This document shows, piece after piece, positions 1 to 4,291 of a DNA stretch of 36,233 bases (position 1 is its first letter; each line of letters opens with the position of its first letter). The notes below the pieces were generated by a model. It ran no database searches and had not been told where the DNA came from. It saw nothing but the letters and a program-made list of their open reading frames with translations. The stretch is from a virus, in IMG/VR virus record IMGVR_UViG_3300028025_002671, positions 1 through 36,233 of that record; one strand, 5' to 3'. The translations under genes were made by a program, and so were the position numbers.

Positions 1-52
1 GGTTTATAGGCGCGCCGGTTTTACTGCAGCGGCCAGAAAATTTAGCTTTCAT
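1..52 (-). CDS. 5' stub of a second copy of the MKAKFSGRC small protein (partial)
   Basis: Reading leftwards from an ATG at 52, 17 codons give MKAKFSGRCSKTGAPIN before the window ends. They are identical in DNA to the start of the gene at 2914-3093. An AAGGG ribosome-binding site lies upstream, as in the other copy. The stop codon of an upstream reading frame ending QNES overlaps the start in both copies, although the upstream gene is otherwise lost here. Function is unknown. The rest of the gene lies outside the window, so it cannot be told whether it is intact. Confidence 0.6.
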   Translation of the reverse strand, partial: MKAKFSGRCSKTGAPIN

Positions 53-58
53 TTTGTG
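1..58 (-). repeat. Left arm of a 58-bp perfect inverted repeat (partner 2908-2965)
   Basis: Position p pairs with 2966 minus p for every base from 1 to 58; the first mismatch is at 59. Beyond it, weaker similarity continues to about position 90, with both copies sharing ATTCGACG and CGACGAC blocks at slightly different spacing. The repeat covers the start of one small gene and the end of the gene before it. Because it sits at the very edge of the window, it may mark where an assembly stopped in a repeat, or a true inverted duplication. Confidence 0.95.
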
Positions 59-144
59 ACCCTTGTCGTCGGCCCTGCCCGCCCCGTCGAATGCAAAATG
101 GCACGCGGCCAGGCAGCAGCGCGGCGGCCAGCAGGCGGCCAGGC

Positions 145-190
145 AGCAGGCAGGCAGAGCGGCGGCCAGCAGGCAGGCAGAGCGGCGGCC
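145..190. repeat. Two tandem copies of a 23-bp GC-rich unit
   Basis: Positions 145-167 and 168-190 are identical 23-bp units made of AGCAGGC and GGCGGCC blocks. Shorter relatives of the same blocks fill 108-144. The array runs directly into the 8-bp tandem array that follows. Open reading frames through this stretch are by-products of the repeats. Confidence 0.9.
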
Positions 191-250
191 ATGTGGCCAT
201 GTGGCCATGTGGCCATGTGGCCATGTGGCCATGTGGCCATGTGGCCATGT
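187..250. repeat. Eight tandem copies of an 8-bp unit, GGCCATGT
   Basis: Exact copies start at 187, 195, 203, 211, 219, 227, 235 and 243. The period of 8 is not a multiple of 3 and no unit contains a stop, so all frames stay open and give spurious MATWPHGH-type peptides. The unit ATGTGGCC differs by one T from the ATGTTGGC iteron that begins right after it, so the two arrays may be related. Such a perfect short array is prone to gain or lose copies. Confidence 0.95.
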
Positions 251-639
251 TGGCCGGCGCGCAGGCCGGCGGCCAGGTGTTGGCAATGTTGGCAATGTTG
301 GCAGTCAATTTCAGGCCGTAAGTTTTTGTAAGGTTTGAATTTTGTTGGCTATTGTGTTGGCAACATGTTGGCAACCCCAAAACCCACGCGCAACCCGCAT
401 GGGGCCTACGTTTTGGGGGTTTGTTGGCAATGTTGGCTATTTATTTTGCGAGCTCTCCGGCGCTCCGTGCAGCTTATGCTATATATAGCACTATAGTATT
501 ACATATAAATGTTGTTAAGGTTCAATCAAAATAATAGCCAACATAGCCAACAAACAGCAAAAACCTAGATTCTATGCGGCCCGCAGCGTTGGCACTTTGG
601 GCCACGCCCATAGCCAACAACGCGCCAACAACGCCAACA
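248..639. other. Mirror-image iteron array around an AT-rich palindrome; candidate replication origin
   Basis: TGTTGGC occurs on the + strand at 248, 278, 287, 296, 343, 355, 366, 422 and 431. Its reverse complement GCCAACA occurs at 537, 546, 613, 624 and 633. Three left copies and several pairs on both sides are spaced 9 bp apart. Between the arms lies an AT-rich stretch with the perfect palindrome TGCTATATATAGCA at 477-490, centred within about 4 bp of the midpoint between the inner repeats (437 and 537). No coding sequence is convincing. Iterons beside an AT-rich segment are typical of replication origins bound by an initiator protein; a partition or operator site is also possible. No initiator gene was recognised. 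Confidence 0.6.
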
Positions 640-787
640 ATATTGTAAGTAATTTATTTACATAGGGTTTTGCTTACAACATGTAAGTTATTGTTTTACA
701 AGGGTTTTTTAAAAGCTGGCACGATTCTATTATGCTTATATAGTGAGAGGGTAAAAAATTCTCTTACGTTTTAACTATTTTTTAAAG
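640..787 (+). promoter_or_regulatory. Leader and putative operator of the left-arm operon
   Basis: This AT-rich stretch precedes the first gene of the rightward operon. It carries TGTAA...TTACA at 644-662, a perfect CTTACA-aca-TGTAAG palindrome at 673-687, and a half site TTTTACAAG at 694-702. These look like binding sites for one dimeric regulator. A TATTAT or TATATA -10-like sequence lies at 728-742, without a good -35. A short stem GTGAGAG/CTCTTAC (one G-T pair) lies around 743-766. AAAGG at 784-788 is the ribosome-binding site of the next gene. Confidence 0.4.
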
Positions 788-796
788 GTGCCCAAC

Positions 797-1045
797 ATGT
801 TGCAGTATGAATTCACAATGACTAACAAAAGAACCGGCCGCGTCGAACAAAAACGCGCGACGGCCAAAACGGCCGAAATAGCCCGCGCGCAAATTGTTTT
901 GATGTACGGCCGCCAATTTGCTATTTCGGCCGCGCCAGTGGCCGTATACGCGCCGCATTACATACTGGGCGAGATTGACTGCGCCGACTTTCCCGCCGCG
1001 GATACTGCCTGGCTGCTGCGCGAAGCGGCCGCGGTAGGTGTGTAA
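797..1045 (+). CDS. Small protein of unknown function, first gene of the left-arm operon
   Basis: This 82-residue protein was not recognised. A GTG at 788 would add three codons, but AAAGG at 784-788 sits 8 bases before ATG 797, so the ATG is preferred. The N-terminal half is basic, with KRTGRVEQKRATAKTAE, and the C-terminal half is acidic and aromatic. There are no cysteines that would suggest a metal site, apart from one Cys. Being first after the iteron and operator region, it could be a regulator or an early host-takeover protein, but nothing in the sequence shows this. Confidence 0.7.
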   Translation: MLQYEFTMTNKRTGRVEQKRATAKTAEIARAQIVLMYGRQFAISAAPVAVYAPHYILGEIDCADFPAADTAWLLREAAAVGV

Positions 1046-1094
1046 AATAATCCCGTACAATGTAACCTCCAATCAACTAATCGAAAGTAAAGCC

Positions 1095-1283
1095 ATGACA
1101 AAATCCGAAATCCGCGAAGTGCAGAAAATTAAAGCATACCTGGCCGCCGGCTTGGGCGTCGACTTTGCAGCCCGTGCGATCTCTGCGTTAATTCGCGCAG
1201 CCCGTACAAACCGCAGCAAGATCGAATTGTCCCGAGTCGCTGCCGACCTGGGTTGCCAACATCACGCAGAATTTATTTGCTAA
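1095..1283 (+). CDS. Small helical protein of unknown function
   Basis: The 62-residue product begins MTKSEIREVQKIKAYLAAGL and looks mainly helical. The reading frame extends back to a GTG at 1038 that overlaps the previous gene, but that start has no ribosome-binding site. ATG 1095 has GAAAG 7 bases upstream. A helix-rich basic section (ALIRAARTNRSKIELSRVA) would suit nucleic acid or protein binding, which is only a guess. Confidence 0.65.
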   Translation: MTKSEIREVQKIKAYLAAGLGVDFAARAISALIRAARTNRSKIELSRVAADLGCQHHAEFIC

Positions 1284-1296
1284 TAAGGGGTTCAAC

Positions 1297-1557
1297 ATGA
1301 AAATCATTAAATTTAACACCGGCCGCGACTACACCGAACACGGCCAGCGTATTGTGGCCACGCAGCTCGAAAGCGGCCATATTGTGCTGCTCGATCTAGA
1401 TCGCCATATCGATATCATGCTGCCGCCTGGCGTCGAATTCACCCAGGCAGATATTTTGTGGGCCTACGATCTCAACATGAATACCTTTCCTAGTGAGATC
1501 GGCATGTCATACGGCGATTATTACCAGCTGCTCGACCAGCTGCGCGCCGCCGCGTAA
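1297..1557 (+). CDS. Small protein of unknown function
   Basis: This 86-residue protein starts at ATG 1297 after a strong AAGGGG site at 1285-1290. It is acidic, with mixed strand and helix character, and ends in an Ala-rich tail. It has no recognisable domain, signal peptide or membrane segment. GC-rich codons (GCC, GGC, CGC) match the neighbouring genes. Confidence 0.75.
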   Translation: MKIIKFNTGRDYTEHGQRIVATQLESGHIVLLDLDRHIDIMLPPGVEFTQADILWAYDLNMNTFPSEIGMSYGDYYQLLDQLRAAA

Positions 1558-1608
1558 GGCTGCAGCCTGCAGGCCCGCGCGCGGGTTTGTGGGCTGCAAT
1601 TTTGCAGC
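1558..1608 (+). promoter_or_regulatory. Cluster of three perfect palindromes between genes
   Basis: The gap holds GGCTGCAGCC (1558-1567), CCCGCGCGCGGG (1574-1585) and a stem GCTGCAA/TTGCAGC with a two-base loop (1593-1608). No T-run directly follows the strong GC stem except TTTGT, so it is at best a weak terminator. These RNA hairpins could act in attenuation, RNA processing or translation control of the membrane peptide that follows. Confidence 0.45.
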
Positions 1609-1629
1609 TAACTTAAAAAGGTGTTTTCC

Positions 1630-1734
1630 ATGTTGAATTTTCTAGAAGTCGCCGCGCGTGTTGTCGCCGGCCTAGTCGTCGCCGCGGTCCTGGTCGCGTG
1701 CATGTTGTCCTACTTCGACGTTTTGGTGGCTTAA
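1630..1734 (+). CDS. 34-residue single-span membrane peptide
   Basis: ATG 1630 follows an AAAAAGGTG site at 1615-1622 and opens a 34-codon frame. The centre, about residues 11-27 (VVAGLVVAAVLVACMLS), is uniformly hydrophobic, so the peptide should span the inner membrane once. The next gene starts one base after its stop, which supports real, coupled translation. The role is unknown; tiny phage membrane peptides may act in superinfection exclusion, host inhibition or lysis. Confidence 0.65.
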   Translation: MLNFLEVAARVVAGLVVAAVLVACMLSYFDVLVA

Positions 1735-1735
1735 T

Positions 1736-1951
1736 ATGGATGAAATTAACTTTACCGGCCGCCGCCCTTCGTTGGCCCAGTGTATTAAGGCTGCAAAACA
1801 AAGTACCTGCGCAAATATTCGCCTATTGTGGGGCGAAAACTGGTGCGAGTTATCGCGCCAGGCTAATGGCCGCTGGGTTGGCTATGGGTGGCTGCGCACA
1901 ATTGACGCCGGCAAAATCGCGCAGGCATTGAACGAAGGGGCCGCAAAATGA
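1736..1951 (+). CDS. Small protein of unknown function
   Basis: The 71-residue product starts one base after the membrane peptide gene and overlaps the following gene by ATGA. It is rich in Trp and Cys in its middle (LLWGENWCELSRQ, WVGYGWLRTI), which suggests a compact fold. No family was recognised. Confidence 0.75.
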   Translation: MDEINFTGRRPSLAQCIKAAKQSTCANIRLLWGENWCELSRQANGRWVGYGWLRTIDAGKIAQALNEGAAK

Positions 1952-2697
1952 AAATTCTCGGATATATCGCATACGAAGGCCCGTCGGTTATCGACGGCCG
2001 CCCTATTGTCGTCATTGTGAATAAGCTCGCAGGCAGCGCGAACGAGAAAACCGGCGCCGACCTTGTGCAAACCTTCATTATTCGCAGCGATATCGGGCCG
2101 GTCGAAGCATTGAAAACCGGCGACGACGCGTCAATTTGCGGCCAGTGCGTGCACCGGCCATTGTTGGCCCGCGACAATGGCCAGGCGCCGTGCTATGTGA
2201 ATGTAGGCCGCAGCGTGCGCAGCGTTTTTGAAGCATACCGCCGCGGCCGATACACGAAGGCGACGCCCGCCCAGCTGCGCCAGGTCCTGGCCGGCCGTAA
2301 GGTCCGCCTGGGCATTTATGGGGACCCAGCTGCTGCGCCGGTGGCCATGTGGCAGGAAATTCTCGCCGACACGGCCGGCCATGTGGGCTATTCGCACCAG
2401 TGGCAGGCCGTCGGCTTTGATCACGCCGCCTGGGCGCCGCTCGTTATGGCATCGGCCGACACGGCCGACGAAGCGGCGCAGGCTAACCTTTTCGGCATGC
2501 GGGTATTCCGTGTTTCTGTCGGCGTCGACCGGCAGGCGGGCGAGACGACGTGCCCAGCATCGGCCGAAGGTGGCCGCCGCGCGACGTGCGACAAGTGCAT
2601 GCTCTGCGCGGGCACGTCGAAAACCGCGCGCGATATTGTGATCGCCGACCACGCCGTGGGCCATAAGCGACGCGCGATCATGATGCAGGCCGCATGA
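1948..2697 (+). CDS. Conserved phage protein with two cysteine clusters
   Basis: This is by far the largest gene of the left arm at 249 residues. Similar proteins, beginning with a variant of KILGYIAYEGPSVIDG and containing DASICGQC, recur as unnamed phage and plasmid proteins; this is recalled and not checked. Residues about 64-75 carry CGQCVHR. Near the C terminus, about residues 203-222, TTCP...ATCDKCMLCAG gives four more cysteines that could bind zinc. The N-terminal part (IDGRPIVVIVNKLA) looks like a beta-rich domain. The start overlaps the upstream stop and the end overlaps the next start, so it is cotranslated. A nucleic-acid role is plausible but unproven. Confidence 0.85.
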   Translation: MKILGYIAYEGPSVIDGRPIVVIVNKLAGSANEKTGADLVQTFIIRSDIGPVEALKTGDDASICGQCVHRPLLARDNGQAPCYVNVGRSVRSVFEAYRRGRYTKATPAQLRQVLAGRKVRLGIYGDPAAAPVAMWQEILADTAGHVGYSHQWQAVGFDHAAWAPLVMASADTADEAAQANLFGMRVFRVSVGVDRQAGETTCPASAEGGRRATCDKCMLCAGTSKTARDIVIADHAVGHKRRAIMMQAA

Positions 2698-2924
2698 TGC
2701 AAAAAGAATATCCAACTTATGACACGCACGCCGCCGCGGTTTGTTTCGACTGCGCCGGCCAGGTAGGCGCGCCGATAAATTATGGTTTTCCGCGCGGGCG
2801 CTACGGCGCTTGGCGCGAGCGCTGCAAGTGGCGCACGTATTACGACACGCCCGACACGTCGATCAAATTCGACGAAAAGGGCGACCCGATTAACGACGAC
2901 GAAGGGGCACAAAATGAAAGCTAA
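2694..2924 (+). CDS. Small CxxC protein of unknown function
   Basis: The 76-residue protein has CFDCAG at residues 17-22 and a further Cys near residue 44, a possible partial zinc site. Its ATGATG start overlaps the upstream stop, and its end overlaps the next start by 11 bp. The last few codons (QNES) reappear inverted at 42-58, so a remnant of this gene's 3' end exists at the left edge of the window. Confidence 0.75.
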   Translation: MMQKEYPTYDTHAAAVCFDCAGQVGAPINYGFPRGRYGAWRERCKWRTYYDTPDTSIKFDEKGDPINDDEGAQNES

Positions 2925-2965
2925 ATTTTCTGGCCGCTGCAGTAAAACCGGCGCGCCTATAAACC
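2908..2965 (+). repeat. Right arm of the 58-bp perfect inverted repeat (partner 1-58)
   Basis: Every base matches the reverse complement of 1-58. The arm covers the end of the CxxC gene, the ribosome-binding region and 17 codons of the following gene. See the left arm for interpretation. Confidence 0.95.
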
Positions 2966-3093
2966 CAGGCGACGAAATACGATTAGACGCGCAGCGTCGG
3001 CCGTACCTGGTCGACGAAGATACCCAGTGGCAACCCAAGCGGCCGACCGGCCCGCGGCCATTACATTATGTGAAGGGGAGAGGCTATGTTTAG
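2914..3093 (+). CDS. Small protein starting MKAKFSGRCSKTGAPI, probable zinc-ribbon-like fragment
   Basis: The 59-residue product opens with FSGRCSKTGAPINPGDEI, a pattern like the short treble-clef or zinc-ribbon starts (G-x-C-x-x-C/T-G-x-x-I-x-x-G-E-x-I) found in many small phage proteins; here one of the expected cysteines is Thr. A longer frame starting at 2782 is out of step with the neighbours, so ATG 2914, with GAAGGGG just upstream, is chosen. A second copy of its start lies inverted at 1-52. Confidence 0.75.
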   Translation: MKAKFSGRCSKTGAPINPGDEIRLDAQRRPYLVDEDTQWQPKRPTGPRPLHYVKGRGYV

Positions 3094-3277
3094 TACTTAT
3101 TTGCGCCTGCGCGTGCCCGTGTGGGCGTCGACGCGCGAAGTAATTCGCGCCACATACGGCCGCATGCGGCCCGACGCGCGATCGCACGCGCACCGGCCAG
3201 GCCGGCATTCAATCATTCGCGAGATGCTGCAGCATCACGCGGCCGCGCAGGCCGTGCACGCGAGGGCTACGCGATGA
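3086..3277 (+). CDS. Small basic protein of unknown function
   Basis: The 63-residue product is Arg- and His-rich and strongly basic, which suggests nucleic-acid contact. A good GGGGAG site precedes ATG 3086. It overlaps the gene before it by 8 bp and the gene after it by ATGA. No family was recognised. Confidence 0.65.
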   Translation: MFSTYLRLRVPVWASTREVIRATYGRMRPDARSHAHRPGRHSIIREMLQHHAAAQAVHARATR

Positions 3278-3441
3278 AATTTTTAGAACACGTGCCCGAT
3301 CGGGCGACTTACTTAGGCAGCGAGCACGCCGACGGGTCGATTGAAGAGGAAATTTTCGACGCCGTCGACGCGGCCATTGAACCGGCGTTTTATCGCGACG
3401 GGGAAGGGATAAGGCATTATTTTGACCTATTTCAAGACTAA
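3274..3441 (+). CDS. Small acidic protein of unknown function
   Basis: The 55-residue product starts MKFLEHVPDRATYLGSEHAD and is strongly acidic in the middle (SIEEEIFDAVDAAIEP). A frame open from 3121 includes the upstream gene in another frame, but ATG 3274 overlaps the previous stop as ATGA, matching the pattern of this operon. Acidic mini-proteins of phages often mimic DNA, which is only a possibility here. Confidence 0.65.
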   Translation: MKFLEHVPDRATYLGSEHADGSIEEEIFDAVDAAIEPAFYRDGEGIRHYFDLFQD

Positions 3442-3577
3442 GGCGCAGGCCCAGCAGCTGGCCGACCGGCTTAACTACGACGACACGCAGGGATGGACCT
3501 ACCGCGTGCACGCGTCACGCGGCGGTTTTTACGTCGCCGTATTTGACCAAGATTATCACCACCAGGGGAACCTATGA
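3422..3577 (+). CDS. 51-residue protein with a TTG start
   Basis: TTG 3422 opens the frame TYFKTKAQAQQLADRLNYDD..., ending at TGA 3577. An AAGG sits 7 bases upstream. The frame overlaps the previous gene by 20 bp and the next by ATGA, so without it the operon would have an odd 130-bp gap. The design (KTKAQAQ helix, GWTYRV strand, GGFYVAVFDQDYHHQG strand pair) resembles small phage proteins with a TKAQAQ start and a VxVxDEDG end, recalled from memory. Function is unknown. Confidence 0.7.
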   Translation: MTYFKTKAQAQQLADRLNYDDTQGWTYRVHASRGGFYVAVFDQDYHHQGNL

Positions 3578-3816
3578 GATACAAAATAACCTTTTCGCAG
3601 GTTTCAAACTTGCAACGCATAACGCGCGGGCCTGAGCGGTTTGAGGCCGTTTATCACGGCCCAGGCCGACCGATCGACGTGTGGGCCGACACGGCGCCGG
3701 CCCAGCTGCCCGAGCACGTCATGCGCGAGCTGGCTCGCCGTTTTGACGAAGTGCACGCCCAAGACCCCGAAACCCGAGAATTTTATTTAATGGAGGCAAA
3801 ATCATGCAGTATTTAA
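3574..3816 (+). CDS. Small protein of unknown function
   Basis: The 80-residue product starts at ATG 3574 after ACCAGGGG. The N-terminal half looks strand-rich and the C-terminal half helical (EHVMRELARRFDEVHAQ). It overlaps both neighbours. No domain was recognised. Confidence 0.75.
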   Translation: MRYKITFSQVSNLQRITRGPERFEAVYHGPGRPIDVWADTAPAQLPEHVMRELARRFDEVHAQDPETREFYLMEAKSCSI

Positions 3817-4127
3817 CACCACAGGAACAGGAACGACTCGCCTTCGCCGAAGGCTACACCGAAACCGCGGCCATGCTGCGCAGGCTTGACGACGCGCACG
3901 CGGCCCTGGGCGACGAAGTGGCCCTGCAGGCCCAGCTCGACGACTTGGCCACCGAGCGCGACGGCCTGCGCGATGAGCTGGAGCTGGAGCGCAGCGCATA
4001 TGTGGACCTGCGCATAGAGGCCGACCAATGGCACGAAGAATATAAAAAACTGCGCGCGGCCCTGATGGCCCTTGAGGCCGAAGTTAGCCCAGGCATGCGC
4101 GACTTCATTCGCGAGGTGCTCGAATGA
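3804..4127 (+). CDS. Coiled-coil protein of unknown function
   Basis: This 107-residue protein has a perfect GGAGG site 7 bases before ATG 3804. Residues about 25-92 form a long helix with heptad-like Leu spacing and mixed charge, expected to make a coiled coil. The C-terminal MRDFIREVLE is a separate helix. It probably oligomerises; its partner is unknown. Confidence 0.8.
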   Translation: MQYLTPQEQERLAFAEGYTETAAMLRRLDDAHAALGDEVALQAQLDDLATERDGLRDELELERSAYVDLRIEADQWHEEYKKLRAALMALEAEVSPGMRDFIREVLE

Positions 4128-4177
4128 TTGTGGCCATCATTATTGCGGCTTTGTTGGCCATACTGTTGGGGCTATGA
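4124..4177 (+). CDS. 17-residue hydrophobic membrane micropeptide
   Basis: ATG 4124 overlaps the preceding stop as ATGA and encodes MIVAIIIAALLAILLGL, wholly hydrophobic and just long enough to cross a membrane. Its stop overlaps the next start. The stop-start overlaps on both sides fit this operon's style and argue for real translation, but so short a frame can arise by chance. Confidence 0.45.
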   Translation: MIVAIIIAALLAILLGL

Positions 4178-4266
4178 TGACCTGGCCATTCCCGCCCGCC
4201 CCGATACCCTACGACCATAGGCCGCCGCCGTTCAACCCTGACAATTACGACGACGCACCAATGTAA
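4174..4266 (+). CDS. 30-residue Pro-rich peptide, last gene of the left-arm operon
   Basis: ATG 4174 overlaps the stop of the membrane micropeptide; the 30-codon frame is rich in Pro, Asp and Tyr (WPFPPAPIPYDHRPPPFNP). The pair of a membrane peptide followed by an overlapping Pro-rich peptide loosely recalls spanin-like pairs, but no signal peptide or lipobox is seen. A strong hairpin follows directly. Confidence 0.45.
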   Translation: MMTWPFPPAPIPYDHRPPPFNPDNYDDAPM

Positions 4267-4267
4267 T

Positions 4268-4290
4268 AAGGGCCCCTAATCGGGGCCCTT
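4268..4290. terminator. Bidirectional intrinsic terminator between convergent operons
   Basis: AAGGGCCCC (4268-4276), loop TAATC, GGGGCCCTT (4282-4290) forms a 9-bp perfect stem. It lies in the 25-bp gap between the rightward operon (ending 4266) and the leftward primase gene (ending 4292). Short T-rich tails occur on both sides, so it probably ends both transcripts. Confidence 0.85.
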
Positions 4291-4291
4291 C

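Noticed and set aside
42-380. Open frames on both strands through the left-end repeats, giving MATWPHGH-type or GRQAGR-type peptides
   Set aside because: They arise because the repeat units contain no stops in any frame. They lack ribosome-binding sites and codon structure.
248-639. CRISPR array
   Set aside because: The repeats are only 7-9 bp, irregularly spaced and inverted about a centre, with no uniform spacers and no cas genes.
717-745. Sigma-54 promoter based on TGGCACG
   Set aside because: The GG and GC elements are not separated by the required 10 bases, so the -12 element is missing.
2131-3038. Overlapping - strand frames of 194 and 205 residues in the left arm
   Set aside because: They oppose the cysteine-rich conserved gene and its neighbours, and their composition reflects the complement of GC-rich codons.
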